Numbered from the stretch's first letter, positions 1-10,393 are shown. The stretch is DNA of 64,000 nt from Pseudorhodobacter wandonensis (GCF_001202035.1 NZ_LGHT01000044.1:1-64000), one strand, 5' to 3'. The notes: a model not told the origin generated them from the sequence alone. Made by a program: numbers and translations.

Positions 1-4
1 GGGT

Positions 5-35
5 CTGGGGGAGGGGCAGACAGCCCCTCCCCCAG
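5..35 (-). terminator. GC-rich hairpin downstream of pbpC
   Basis: A perfect 13-bp inverted repeat (5-17 with 23-35, loop of 5) lies 10 bases beyond the pbpC stop codon. Position and stem strength suit a transcription terminator for the minus-strand pair A2M-pbpC. The window ends before any T-run could be judged, so intrinsic termination is inferred. Confidence 0.6.
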
Positions 36-44
36 CGCCGGCCA

Positions 45-2093
45 CTAGCGTAACCTAACCCGCGCGCGCGCCGATCTGCCAACCCCGTCAATTACCGACA
101 AAACCACAAACCCCGGCCCCGCCATCGGCACCACACTATCGCGCCCGCGCGCCGCCACGACTAAGGGCTGCCCATCGGCCAACCATGTAAACGGCCCCAC
201 CCCGCCGCGTACCCGCAGCAGCAAACCGCCTTCCATCAGCTCTACTTCCGCCCCGTCGGGCGGAAAGGCCACCGCAGGCGCGTCCGCCACCTCAAACGCG
301 GCCGCGCGCGCCCGAAACTGCCGCAACGGCTGCGGCAAACCGGCATTGGCCACCATCAAGGTCGCGGCCGGGGGCGCTGGCAAAGGCTCTAACCCCCGTT
401 TCAACCGCGCAAAGGCCTGAAACAACACCGGCGCCGCAAGATCACCACCAAAGGCCCCCGGCACAGGCGTGCCATCGGCCCGCCCCATCCAGACGCCAAT
501 CACATGCGCCCCGTCAAAGCCAATCGCCCAGGCATCGCGGTGCCCGTAGCTGGTGCCGGTTTTATAGGCCAATCGGTTCACTGGCGCACCCGCAGGCGGT
601 GGCATGCCCGATAGGATATCGCCCACCTCCCACGCCGCCACCGCCGACAGCACGCGCACGCCATCAACACCCGCACCCGTCACCCACAACGGCCGTGCCA
701 CCCCGCCACGCGCAATCGAGGCGTAGAGGCTGACCATATCCTCAAGCGTCACGCCCAGCCCGCCCAGCGCGATCGCCAGCCCCGGCTTGCCCCCCGGCAC
801 CCGCGCATCTACCCCCGCGCGGTGCATCGCCGCCAACAGTTTGGCGGGCCCCAAAGCGTCGGTCAGCGCCACCACGGGCAGGTTTAGTGACAGTTGCAGC
901 GCCTCACGCACCCGCACCATACCGCGAAACACCTTGTCAAAATTCTGCGGCGCATAGCCGCCAAAATCCATCGGCCTATCTTCGATCAAGGTTTCGGGAT
1001 GCGCCAGCCCCGCATCAAAGGCCAAGCCATAGACCAGCGGCTTTAGCGTAGACCCCGGGCTGCGCCACGCCCGCGTCATATCAACAAAGCCTTGCCGCGC
1101 GTCGGCACGGTAGGCCGCCGACCCCACACTCGCCAGCATTTCACCCGAGCGATGATCGGCGACGACAATCGCCACCTGCAGCCGATCACCTTGGGCCGCG
1201 ACCGCCTGTGCGGCCAACTCCTCCAAACGCGCTTGCAATGCGGCGTCAATTGTTGTGCGGTGCAGGGCTGCATCCGGCGCTGCCGCGACAACCCTGTCGG
1301 CGACATGCGGGGCCAGCGCCGGAAAATCGCGCCGGACCAGCGGTACAGCCTCTCGCTGCGCCGCCGCTGCTTGATCGGCGCTTATCACGCCTGCCGCCAC
1401 CGCTCGGGCCAGCACCTTTGCCCGTGCCGCGCTTGCGACATCGGGCGCGCGGTCGGGTCTGCGGGTTTCGGGCGATTGCGGCAGGGCCACCAACAGCGCC
1501 GATTGCGCAGGCGTCAACCGCTTTGGTTCCTTGCCGAAATAGGCGAGTGACGCCGCCCGCACACCTTCCAGATTGCCGCCATATGGCGCGATTTCATAGT
1601 AAAGTTGCAAAATCTGCGCCTTGCTCAGCCGCCGTTCCAGCGCCAGTGCCACCCGCGCTTGCCGCAGCTTGCCCGCCAATTGGCCGGTCCCAGAATCCTC
1701 GAGCAACCGCGCAACCTGCATCGTCAGGGTTGAGCCCCCCGAAACCACGCGGCCATGGCGCAATGCCTGCCCCAAGGCACGCGCCAGCGCCCAAGGGTCT
1801 ACGCCCGCGTGGCTGTAAAACCGCTTATCCTCATAGGCCACCAACACGGCGGTAAAACCGGCATCTACCGCCCCCTCGGCCACCGCCATGCGCCAGCGCC
1901 CTTCGGCCACAGTATAGGCGCGCAGCAAGCGCCCATCACGGGCAAGCACCTCGACCGAGGTTTCGATCGCCAGATCAGGCAGAACCGTTGCATCGACCCA
2001 CCTGTCGCCTGCATCCCGCGCAATGGCCCCTGCCCAAAGGGCAAAGGCCAATGCGAACAGAGGCCGTGCCTTGAAAACCGGCGCGCGCAGCAT
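45..2093 (-). CDS. pbpC: Penicillin-binding protein 1C (bifunctional peptidoglycan synthase)
   Basis: Class A penicillin-binding protein: a GT51 domain polymerises lipid II at the outer face of the inner membrane and a transpeptidase domain cross-links stem peptides. Visible are an N-terminal hydrophobic anchor (residues about 8-25), the GT51 motifs EDKRFYSHAGVD and GGSTLTMQ (about 90-128), then the penicillin-binding motifs STLK (catalytic Ser348), SLN and KTGTSYG, and a small C-terminal beta domain like BiPBP_C. The 682 residues are somewhat fewer than in E. coli PbpC. The ATG at 2093 overlaps the TGA of the upstream gene (TGATG), which indicates translational coupling; a GTG one codon earlier (2096) is an alternative start. 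Pairing with an alpha-2-macroglobulin gene is the known pbpC-yfhM arrangement and supports the call. Confidence 0.95.
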   Translation of the reverse strand: MLRAPVFKARPLFALAFALWAGAIARDAGDRWVDATVLPDLAIETSVEVLARDGRLLRAYTVAEGRWRMAVAEGAVDAGFTAVLVAYEDKRFYSHAGVDPWALARALGQALRHGRVVSGGSTLTMQVARLLEDSGTGQLAGKLRQARVALALERRLSKAQILQLYYEIAPYGGNLEGVRAASLAYFGKEPKRLTPAQSALLVALPQSPETRRPDRAPDVASAARAKVLARAVAAGVISADQAAAAQREAVPLVRRDFPALAPHVADRVVAAAPDAALHRTTIDAALQARLEELAAQAVAAQGDRLQVAIVVADHRSGEMLASVGSAAYRADARQGFVDMTRAWRSPGSTLKPLVYGLAFDAGLAHPETLIEDRPMDFGGYAPQNFDKVFRGMVRVREALQLSLNLPVVALTDALGPAKLLAAMHRAGVDARVPGGKPGLAIALGGLGVTLEDMVSLYASIARGGVARPLWVTGAGVDGVRVLSAVAAWEVGDILSGMPPPAGAPVNRLAYKTGTSYGHRDAWAIGFDGAHVIGVWMGRADGTPVPGAFGGDLAAPVLFQAFARLKRGLEPLPAPPAATLMVANAGLPQPLRQFRARAAAFEVADAPAVAFPPDGAEVELMEGGLLLRVRGGVGPFTWLADGQPLVVAARGRDSVVPMAGPGFVVLSVIDGVGRSARARVRLR

Positions 2094-5000
2094 CACTCGG
2101 TAATGGAAACGCGGCCCGCATCGGATTGGGCGCGGTAATCGGGGCGGTACATATCCTCAACAGATGCCGCCGGATGGTGGAAGTTGCCCGGCGAGACCGC
2201 CCGTACCACATAGGCCAGACGGAAACTGTCACTGCCGCTCCAATCCACGGCCGTCAGGAAACGGTCTTGGCGGAACTCGCTATGCGCCACATCGTTTTGC
2301 ACATCCAGCCAGTCAAACCCGCCCACATCGCCACCGCGCAGCAGGTTGGGGTTATCAATCTCAAACCCTGCGGGCAGTGGGTCAGCCACCATTAGCCGCG
2401 CCTCGGCGGTGCCAAAGGGGATGACTTCCAGCACCACAACCAAGCGTTCACCCGCCTTTACCCCACCGTCGAGCGACACAGGTTCGCCCTCGATCGTGTA
2501 ATAACTGCGTGTGATCGCATAGCCGTTGCCACCCGCCGGCCCAGGAACCTCGGGCACGCCGTAGGCTGTCAGCGTCAGGGTAGTGGGTTTGCCGGAGCCA
2601 TTGGCCACTGCGACGGTTTGCGCGTCACCTGCCTTTAGCACCCGCACCAAAGGCCCATCAACCGCGGCACCGTTCAGTGTGATGCCATCGGTTCCGGGCC
2701 GGTCGATCAGCGCATTGGCGGCAAGAAGCGTCCACGTCGCCTCTTGCGTAGACAGGTTGCGCCCATTGGGCCGCAAGGCCACGGCCAGCGCTTCACGGTC
2801 CAACACGTTGGACCCTGCCTCAACCGCCAATGTCAGCACTGCTGCGGCGTCACGGCGGCTGCTGCCGTAATCGGCGCGATAGCTTTGCACATCATTATAG
2901 GACTGATACGCAGCGATCCGCGCACCGGCACGTGTGAACATCGCATCGGCGCGGCGTTGGTCGCCGTAATTGGCCAGTGCCGCCCCCAGTTGTGCCTGCG
3001 CAATCGGGGTGGCAAAAGCATCGGCCTTTACATCGGCATAATAACGCAAATCACCAATCGCCGCCGCCCCTTCGCGGGCCAGAACCATCAACGCATAGGC
3101 CAATGCCTCGCCGCCCTCATCAAAGTCGGACGCATAGTTCACACGGTTGCGCAGGTTATCCAAAGCCGAGCGGAACGCGACATCCGGCACAGCATAACCC
3201 TGTGCGCGCGCACGGCTTAGGAAGTCGGTAACATAGGCATCCAGCCACGCATCGCCTTGGCTTGGCCCCCAAAGGCCAAAGCCACCTTCGGAGCCTTGGT
3301 TTGTTAGCACCTCGGCCACGGCTTGGGTGATGCGGGTGCTGATATTATCTGCCCCTTTCAACTGCATCGCCTGCGCCACTTGGTCAAAATAGATCAGCGG
3401 CAAGGCACGTGAAGTGATCTGTTCGGTACAACCGTAGGGATAGCGGTCCAACGCCGCCAGCAGCCCCGGCGCATCCAACCGCGCAATCGGGCCGACAGCC
3501 ATCGTGGCAAGGCCAGACCCCGCCGCAAACCCGTCAAACGCCGCTTGATCCAGCGTAAAGGTTTGACCCGCCGCCAGTTCCAGCCGCGTGGTGCGGGCGA
3601 TTTCGGGGTCGCCGCGTTGAACGGGAATCTGCAAGGTTTTGGTCAGTTGTTTGCCATCAGGTGTGGTCAGCGCTACCGATACCGACTGCACGCCTTCGGC
3701 CCCCGCCGTGACAGGCACCGAAAACACGGCTTTGCCGCCCTCGGCCAGGTCAAAGCCCGAAGGCACTGCGCCCAGCGTCAAACCATTGGCAGTCACATCC
3801 AGCCCCATGCGACCCGCTGGTCCCTTGGCATGGACAATTTCCAGCAACATCCGGCTTTGATCACCCGGCGCCATAAAGCGCGGCACGGATGCGGTGACAA
3901 CCACAGGGTCGCGCACCAACACATCAGCCTGCGCCTGCCCGACACCGGTTTTTGACCAGACAACCGCAATCACCCGCACAGTCCCGTTAAACGAGGGCAG
4001 ATCAAACGTGGCACGGGCATAGCCATCGGCCGCAACAGTGACAGGGCCGGTGAAATAGGCTACCAGCTCTTCGGTCGGAGGCGGTGCCTCTAGCCGCGCT
4101 TGGCCCGCACTGTCACCACCCGACCGCACCGTGCCTTCCGCGCCATTCAACCCGTCGATCAAGCGGCCATAAACATCCCGAATGCCCACGCCCAGCTTGC
4201 GTTGACCAAAGTAATGCGCCTTTGGGTCAGGTGATTTAAACGACGTCAGGTTCAAAATCCCCACGTCTACTGCCGCGATTGTGGCATAGGCGGTATCGCC
4301 TGCTTTCAACCCGTCTACCTTTACTGCAACCTCCATCGGGCCGCGCGGGGCGACTTCGGCACCAACCTCAATCACTGCGTTCAACGCCTTTTCACCGGGG
4401 TCGATGCTGGCATGGGCAAGGCCCATCGCACGGGCAGGGTTGCGGCCCGCAGCCACATCCATTGGCCGCAACACGGACGCGGTGACATAGACACCGGCGC
4501 CCCATTCGGACGTTACATCCAACGGGATGATATTCTCGCCCTCGGTTACCTCAACCATCTTCATCGTGACCAAGCGGTTGGACAGAACCGACACCAGCGC
4601 TGTACCTGCAGCCCGTGGCACAATGCGCAACTGCGCCACATCGCCGGGCGCAAAGGCCGGTTTATCCAGTGACAGTTCCAGCGTGTCAGGCGTTGCGGTT
4701 ACATCGGCAGGCGCATACCAACCGGCATAGAACTGCTGCGTGGTCGAGGCATTGCCGCCATCCGTTTGCACAACCTCCAGCTCGTATTCGCCCCACTGCA
4801 CTGCGCCCGAAATATCCAGCGGTGCCGCGCCCAAGTCGGCCACACCATCGGCTACTCGTTCGCGGTTGGTTACTGGTTCCCAGTACCAATTTCCATATTC
4901 CTGATACCACTGATAGCGGGTCTCAATGCGTGATAGCTCCCATTTCACTGCCATTGGAACGGGGGTTTCATTTGGCCCCACTGCTACAACAGAAAACCGC

Positions 5001-7549
5001 GCGTCTGAGCCTTCTGAGACCACGCCATCAAACAGCGGCTTTACCCCGATCATCGCGGCCGAGGGCTGCAAAGCGCGGGTGATGCGGCGTTCCACCGGCC
5101 GGCCCGAGCCTTCGGCAACCCGCGCCACAACGATAATCTCCATCGGGCGCGCCGGGTCTGGCACATCGGTCATGGCCAAGGATACCACTGCATGGCCATC
5201 GCTATCGGTCATGTCCCCGCCAAACCCTTCCATACGGGTGTTGAACGGTTCATCCGCGCGGCCGAATGTGTAGCCGGGAAAGGCCGCAAGGCCCTTGGCG
5301 GCACGCAAGATCACATCACCTTCGATCGCCAGATCGGCACCGGGGGCGCCGAACAGATACTTGGCATCCACTGTCAAATCGGGCGTATCGCCCAGCCGGA
5401 TCGGGGTTTCGGGCAGGGCGAGCGTGAAATCGATCCGCTCGGGCAAGAAATCCTCAACCAGAAAGGTTTTCGCGGCCAAGGGGGCTGCATCCAGATCGGC
5501 CAGCAGTTCCAACCGCCATGTCCCACGCGGCGCACTGCCTGCGATGGGCAGAGCAAAGACATGGCCACCGCCGCCCGCATCCTCGGCCAAGGCGCGGGAA
5601 TATTCGACGCCGTCAGGGCGTTTTACAATCGCGGTCAAGGGCAAGCCATCAATCGCCGCTGCGTCGGCATCCCGTGCCAACGCTGTCGCATAGACGGTTT
5701 CACCGGCATGATAGGCGCCCCGATCCGTGGTCAAAAACACGTCAATCGGCGGGGCAGGTTCGCGCCCTTCGACGCCGCGATCGGACAGGTCAAACTCCGG
5801 GTCCGTCAGCGACAAAAACGCCATGTCGTCGGCGCCATCCTTAGCCACCAGCATCGCAGGCGCCAGCGCCCCTGTGCCGCGCGTCAAAGCAGCCGGAAAC
5901 ACGGCATAGCCCTGCGCATCGGTCGCGACAGTGCCCAACACTTCGTTGCTGCGGCTGAGCAATTCTACCGAAACCCCCGGCTTTGCCCCCGCCGTGCCAA
6001 GACTGCGGATGACAACATGCAACCCGTCAATCCCCGACAATGACGTGATGCCCAGATCAGAGACCACAAACCACTGCCACGCCGGGGCCACCTCATCACC
6101 ATACGTGCCGGGTATCTGCGCCCGCAGTGCAAAAATGCCGGCACCTTGGCCCGCCAAAGCCGCGGTCATCGGCAGGCGGGTGGTCATATCCTTGTTCACC
6201 TCAACCGCCAGATCGGCCTCGCCTTTCCAGATTTCCGCGCCGACACCGCGGGCAAAATCATCCTCGCGCCAATAAGACATCGGTTCGCCGAAATAATCGC
6301 CCTGAATGGCGCGCAGGATGTTGCGGTCGGTCACACGAAACAGCGTCAGATCAACCTTGGCGGCATTGACCGATTCCACCGGCAGCGCAGCCCCATCATC
6401 CAGTTTTGGCAACACATAGGCCCGCCCCGGAAAGCGCACAGCCGGCGTCCGGTCGCGCACATAGGCGGTAATCGTAACCGGCTTTACCGTGGTCTGACCA
6501 TCGGCTGCCGGAATACCCGCGCGAAAGGTCAGGCTGTGGCGCTCACCATGCGAAACACCTTCGACACACAACATTTGATCGCCGGATTTTTCGACAGTCA
6601 AACCTGCCTGATCGACCTGCACGAATTTTTCGAAATCCACACCGGTTTTGGCAAGGTCATCCGAAAAGGTCGCGCAGATGCGAGGGCGGGCGGAATCGGA
6701 TTGCACGTCATGCTCGGTAATCCGAAAGCCGTATTTCCCGATGGCCTCATCCAGCGCCACCTCGGTATCGCTGCGCGGCTGGATTTCTTGCGCCAATCGC
6801 AGCGCAGGCACCATGTCGCGGCCACGGCCACGCGCCTCTAGCATCTCGGCCATTTCAACCAACAGCGTATGCTGCAAACCGGGCGAGGTTGCGCGCAGAT
6901 AGCCGTTGATGCTGGCGTTCAAGGCGCGTTCCTGCAGTTCACTGCGGGAATTCGGATTGCTGATCGCTGCCACCTGCAACAGCCGTGCATATTCGGCCCA
7001 ATCCTCGGCGGCATCGGTCAGGTTCAGCGCCGCCCCGACAAAAGAGCTGGCCCGCAACACGCTGCCTTGCGCCTCTTCGGCCCGTGCGGCCTCCATATGC
7101 TCGGCCGCGCTCCACGGGCCAGTCAAATGCCGCGCGGCAAGCCCTTCGGCCAAGGCTTTGGCATCTGAAAAATCGCCAGGGTTCAGAAAGGTCAGTTGCT
7201 TTGACCGGGTCTGCGCAAGGTCCGTGGCCCCCGGCGCGGACGAAACCACAAACGCCGAAAACGCACCGGCATAATCCGTAGGCGACCCAGGCCCGGCCTT
7301 TAGAAAACAAGAGCCATTGCGCGCATTAAACGTAAATGCTGTGCACGATTTGTTGGACAAACACGCCCTTTGGCACGCCTCCAGCACGGTATCGAACAAG
7401 GTCGCAATATCGCCACCGGGCAAATCGACGTCGCGGGTCATGACAAACCGCTTTTCCGGTACCAAATCTTGCGCTGTGCTGATCGCGGGCAGACCGAGCG
7501 CCAAAACAGCTGCGACGACACCGAAGCCGATTCTCTGAAACAATTTCAT
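2093..7549 (-). CDS. Bacterial alpha-2-macroglobulin with N-terminal PAN/Apple-like module
   Basis: Large periplasmic protease-trapping protein (1818 aa), thought to protect the cell envelope together with PbpC. A signal peptide is visible (residues 1-24, ending near ISTAQD). It has no lipobox cysteine, unlike E. coli YfhM, so it should be soluble in the periplasm. Residues about 30-95 form a Cys-rich PAN/Apple-like module (ACQRACLSNKSCTAF). MG and bait regions follow, then the thioester motif CTEQ with Cys1374, and a C-terminal receptor-binding-like domain. I chose the ATG at 7549 because it begins a clear signal peptide and is preceded by AGGGGT; the open frame runs upstream to 7684 but codes for no plausible leader. 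The gene ends in a TGATG overlap with pbpC. Confidence 0.93.
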   Translation of the reverse strand: MKLFQRIGFGVVAAVLALGLPAISTAQDLVPEKRFVMTRDVDLPGGDIATLFDTVLEACQRACLSNKSCTAFTFNARNGSCFLKAGPGSPTDYAGAFSAFVVSSAPGATDLAQTRSKQLTFLNPGDFSDAKALAEGLAARHLTGPWSAAEHMEAARAEEAQGSVLRASSFVGAALNLTDAAEDWAEYARLLQVAAISNPNSRSELQERALNASINGYLRATSPGLQHTLLVEMAEMLEARGRGRDMVPALRLAQEIQPRSDTEVALDEAIGKYGFRITEHDVQSDSARPRICATFSDDLAKTGVDFEKFVQVDQAGLTVEKSGDQMLCVEGVSHGERHSLTFRAGIPAADGQTTVKPVTITAYVRDRTPAVRFPGRAYVLPKLDDGAALPVESVNAAKVDLTLFRVTDRNILRAIQGDYFGEPMSYWREDDFARGVGAEIWKGEADLAVEVNKDMTTRLPMTAALAGQGAGIFALRAQIPGTYGDEVAPAWQWFVVSDLGITSLSGIDGLHVVIRSLGTAGAKPGVSVELLSRSNEVLGTVATDAQGYAVFPAALTRGTGALAPAMLVAKDGADDMAFLSLTDPEFDLSDRGVEGREPAPPIDVFLTTDRGAYHAGETVYATALARDADAAAIDGLPLTAIVKRPDGVEYSRALAEDAGGGGHVFALPIAGSAPRGTWRLELLADLDAAPLAAKTFLVEDFLPERIDFTLALPETPIRLGDTPDLTVDAKYLFGAPGADLAIEGDVILRAAKGLAAFPGYTFGRADEPFNTRMEGFGGDMTDSDGHAVVSLAMTDVPDPARPMEIIVVARVAEGSGRPVERRITRALQPSAAMIGVKPLFDGVVSEGSDARFSVVAVGPNETPVPMAVKWELSRIETRYQWYQEYGNWYWEPVTNRERVADGVADLGAAPLDISGAVQWGEYELEVVQTDGGNASTTQQFYAGWYAPADVTATPDTLELSLDKPAFAPGDVAQLRIVPRAAGTALVSVLSNRLVTMKMVEVTEGENIIPLDVTSEWGAGVYVTASVLRPMDVAAGRNPARAMGLAHASIDPGEKALNAVIEVGAEVAPRGPMEVAVKVDGLKAGDTAYATIAAVDVGILNLTSFKSPDPKAHYFGQRKLGVGIRDVYGRLIDGLNGAEGTVRSGGDSAGQARLEAPPPTEELVAYFTGPVTVAADGYARATFDLPSFNGTVRVIAVVWSKTGVGQAQADVLVRDPVVVTASVPRFMAPGDQSRMLLEIVHAKGPAGRMGLDVTANGLTLGAVPSGFDLAEGGKAVFSVPVTAGAEGVQSVSVALTTPDGKQLTKTLQIPVQRGDPEIARTTRLELAAGQTFTLDQAAFDGFAAGSGLATMAVGPIARLDAPGLLAALDRYPYGCTEQITSRALPLIYFDQVAQAMQLKGADNISTRITQAVAEVLTNQGSEGGFGLWGPSQGDAWLDAYVTDFLSRARAQGYAVPDVAFRSALDNLRNRVNYASDFDEGGEALAYALMVLAREGAAAIGDLRYYADVKADAFATPIAQAQLGAALANYGDQRRADAMFTRAGARIAAYQSYNDVQSYRADYGSSRRDAAAVLTLAVEAGSNVLDREALAVALRPNGRNLSTQEATWTLLAANALIDRPGTDGITLNGAAVDGPLVRVLKAGDAQTVAVANGSGKPTTLTLTAYGVPEVPGPAGGNGYAITRSYYTIEGEPVSLDGGVKAGERLVVVLEVIPFGTAEARLMVADPLPAGFEIDNPNLLRGGDVGGFDWLDVQNDVAHSEFRQDRFLTAVDWSGSDSFRLAYVVRAVSPGNFHHPAASVEDMYRPDYRAQSDAGRVSITE

Positions 7550-7773
7550 TCTAAAAACCCCTAACGAAAATAATCCGGGGCAGTGCGTCATGCCAAACCA
7601 ACAAACCCGCCGCTGCCCAAAAATGCCCGCAAGCTTGCAATAACTCTGCCATGCCCCACTGCGATAAAGCAAGGATTCTGGCAAACTCTTTCGCCATTAA
7701 CCATCGCTTCATCTTGTTGCGCCAATCTTGGACATAGCAAAGGGCAGAAGGCCCGATATGGCCCAAGAATCTG
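7550..7773. promoter_or_regulatory. Divergent intergenic region, A2M / hybrid kinase
   Basis: A 224-bp non-coding gap lies between two divergent genes and must hold both promoters. It is more AT-rich than its surroundings (for example around 7640-7735). I see no strong sigma70-like pair and no clear operator. Confidence 0.4.
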
Positions 7774-10350
7774 ATGGCAATGGTTGAACCGCGTATGGAT
7801 ATCGTAGACAGATTGGCGAAAGAGCGGCGCGCAAGATTAGGGGCAGAACGCCTGCTGGAACAAAAGCAGCGCGAACTTTTCGCCGCCAATGAAAAGCTGG
7901 CGCTGCATGCGCGGGCGTTGTCGGAACAAATCGTCGAACAGCGCCATATGACCAAGGCCGCGGTGTCCGAGGCGCAGATGCTCAAAGGCCAGAACTCGCG
8001 GTTCATAACGGATCTTGAGGCGGCCCATACCTCGGCCGTGATGGCGGAGCGGCGGCTGCGCGATTCGGTGAATGCCTTGCATGATGGTTTTGCCGTGTTC
8101 GACGACAAACACCGGCTTCTGGTCGCCAACCGCGCCTACCTTTCTCCCTATGCCGACTATAATATCGGCCCAGGCACACCCTACCGCGAGATTCTGAAAC
8201 TGACGGCTGAGGAAGGTATGGTGAACTTGGGCGAGGAAAGCCCCGCCGAATGGGTGGAACGTATGTTGGCCCGCTGGGACAATGACCCAATTCCGCATGA
8301 AACAGTTCAAACCACCAACGGCCAGTGGCTGCGGCTTGTGGATCGGCGGGCACGCGATGGCGATATGGTTTGCGTGGCGTTGAACACCACCCAGCAAATG
8401 CGCATTTGGGCCGCATTAGAGGCGATTCCCGATGGGTTTGTGCTGTTTGACCGCGAAGAAAGGCTGCTGGCCTGCAACCAGCGCTACAAGGAAATTTACC
8501 CGGAAAGCGCAGCCCTGATGACCCCTGGCATCAGTTATGAGCAAATTCTGCGCGCCGGCGTCACCGCAGGCGTCTATGCCGATGCAGCCGGACGCGAGGA
8601 AGCCTGGATTGAAGAACGCATCGGCCAGCCGCTGACTGGCCCTATCGTGCGCGAACAAGAGCTGACAGATGGCCGCTGGCTCCGCGTGCTCGAGCAACCC
8701 ACCCCCGATGGCGGCCGGGTCGGCCTGCGCGTTGACATCACCCACCAAAAGGAACAACAAGCCGCGCTGGATGAGGCCCGCAAAGCAGCCGAAGCCGCGA
8801 ACCGCGCCAAATCGGCCTTTCTCGCGAATATGAGCCACGAAATCCGCACCCCGATGAACGGCGTCGTCGGCATGGCCGAACTGCTGTGCGATACCGGCCT
8901 GACCGAGGAACAGCGCCTGTTCGCCGAAACCATCCGGTCCTCGGGTGAGGCGCTTTTGGTCATCATCAACGATATTCTGGACTATTCGAAGATTGAAGCC
9001 GAACGGCTGACCCTGCACCCCGAACCCTTTGATCTTGAACGTTTGATCCATGAGGTTGCAATGCTGCTGCAACCCAGCGCCCGCGAGCGCGGGCTGGATC
9101 TGATGATCGATTATGATCTGTTTTTGCCCACCCGCTTTGTGGGTGATGTTGGTCGCTTGCGGCAGGTTCTGACCAATCTTGTCGGCAATGCTGTGAAGTT
9201 CACCGAAGAAGGCCATGTCCTGATCCGCATCGTCGGGTTGGAAAACGATCCGGGCAGCCAGCAGTTGCATATTTCCGTCGAAGATACTGGTATCGGCATT
9301 CCCGCCGATCAGCTTGAGCATGTCTTTGGCGAGTTTAATCAGGTTGAATCTGCTGCAAACCGCAAGTTTGAAGGCACCGGCCTTGGCCTCGCAATTTCAA
9401 AAAGCCTGATTGAACGGATGGATGGCTCGGTCTGGGTTGACAGCGAGTTGGGCCAAGGCTCTTGCTTTGGCTTTCGCCTGCAACTTCCCATTGCCGAAGA
9501 TCAGTCTGCCCCGCCCGATCCGGTATTGTTGCGCCGCGCGTTGGTCGTCGATGACCAATTCATCAACCGCACGATACTTGAACGCCAACTGCTGACTTGC
9601 GGCATGCAGGTTACGCTGTGTCGTTCAGCTGCCGAAGTTATTGCCGAGCTGGCCCGAGACCGCGATTATGACGTGTTGATAACCGACCATGAAATGCCCG
9701 AAATGAACGGGGTACAGCTGGCAGAGAAGCTGCGCGAAACCGGCTATAATATTCCCATCGTCCTGTTTTCTTCAAACCCCGCGGTCGCCCGCGAAGGCAG
9801 TGAAAACGCGCAACTTTCGGCGGTCTTGCAAAAGCCGCTGTTGCGGTCCGAGCTGTACCGACGGTTGCGCGGCCTTACGGCACCGCCGCCCGCCCCCCGA
9901 CCAAAGCCCCCGCAAACCGCTGCCCACCGCGCCATGCGCGTGCTGGCCGCCGAAGACAACCGCACCAACCAGCTTGTTTTTCACAAAATGGTAAAGGATT
10001 TGCAGATCGACCTCAGCTTTGCCGATAATGGCCGCGAGGCGGTGGAGATGTTTGCAGACTTGCAGCCTGATCTTATCTTTATGGATATATCCATGCCGGA
10101 AATGGATGGAAAAGAGGCCGCCCGCGCAATACGAGAGCGTGAAATCGGCACGGACAGCCATGTGCCAATTATTGCGCTGACCGCCCATGCGATGGATGGG
10201 GATGACACGTCGATCCTTGCTTCAGGTATCGACAAATATCTTACCAAACCTTTGCGCAAAACCGCGATCACTGCGGCGCTGGTTGCGCATTGCCCGGTCG
10301 ATGCCTGGCCGGTCGTTGACCCCGAGGATGCGCAGTCCGAAGTGGCCTGA
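7774..10350 (+). CDS. Soluble hybrid histidine kinase (coiled coil-PAS-PAS-HisKA-HATPase-REC-REC)
   Basis: Cytoplasmic hybrid sensor kinase, 858 aa. In order: a coiled coil (residues about 8-95), two PAS-7-like modules (about 97-210 and 212-325, each opening with a DGF motif), HisKA with phospho-accepting His355 in MSHEIRTPMNG, a HATPase with GTGLGLAIS, then two receiver domains with phospho-acceptor Asp638 (LITDHEMPEMNG) and Asp771 (FMDISMPEMDG). There is no membrane segment or signal peptide, so the signal should be cytoplasmic. No Hpt domain or partner regulator lies nearby. The start is uncertain: ATG codons at 7774, 7780 and 7795 are all possible and none has a good ribosome-binding site. 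The gene is monocistronic and ends at a strong terminator. Confidence 0.92.
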   Translation: MAMVEPRMDIVDRLAKERRARLGAERLLEQKQRELFAANEKLALHARALSEQIVEQRHMTKAAVSEAQMLKGQNSRFITDLEAAHTSAVMAERRLRDSVNALHDGFAVFDDKHRLLVANRAYLSPYADYNIGPGTPYREILKLTAEEGMVNLGEESPAEWVERMLARWDNDPIPHETVQTTNGQWLRLVDRRARDGDMVCVALNTTQQMRIWAALEAIPDGFVLFDREERLLACNQRYKEIYPESAALMTPGISYEQILRAGVTAGVYADAAGREEAWIEERIGQPLTGPIVREQELTDGRWLRVLEQPTPDGGRVGLRVDITHQKEQQAALDEARKAAEAANRAKSAFLANMSHEIRTPMNGVVGMAELLCDTGLTEEQRLFAETIRSSGEALLVIINDILDYSKIEAERLTLHPEPFDLERLIHEVAMLLQPSARERGLDLMIDYDLFLPTRFVGDVGRLRQVLTNLVGNAVKFTEEGHVLIRIVGLENDPGSQQLHISVEDTGIGIPADQLEHVFGEFNQVESAANRKFEGTGLGLAISKSLIERMDGSVWVDSELGQGSCFGFRLQLPIAEDQSAPPDPVLLRRALVVDDQFINRTILERQLLTCGMQVTLCRSAAEVIAELARDRDYDVLITDHEMPEMNGVQLAEKLRETGYNIPIVLFSSNPAVAREGSENAQLSAVLQKPLLRSELYRRLRGLTAPPPAPRPKPPQTAAHRAMRVLAAEDNRTNQLVFHKMVKDLQIDLSFADNGREAVEMFADLQPDLIFMDISMPEMDGKEAARAIREREIGTDSHVPIIALTAHAMDGDDTSILASGIDKYLTKPLRKTAITAALVAHCPVDAWPVVDPEDAQSEVA

Positions 10351-10362
10351 CCCCGGAATGCA

Positions 10363-10393
10363 AAATGGCCCGGCAGAAAACGCCGGGCCATTT
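10363..10393. terminator. Bidirectional rho-independent-like terminator
   Basis: A perfect 12-bp stem (10363-10374 with 10382-10393), loop of 7, GC-rich at the top and A/T at the base (AAA on one side, TTT on the other). It sits between the convergent hybrid kinase and DEAD-box helicase genes and can serve both. Confidence 0.85.

Noticed and set aside
5192-6043. 283-codon plus-strand frame
   Set aside because: Antisense to the alpha-2-macroglobulin gene with no motif of its own.
8416-9321. 301-codon minus-strand frame
   Set aside because: Antisense to the hybrid kinase, produced by GC-rich codon bias.
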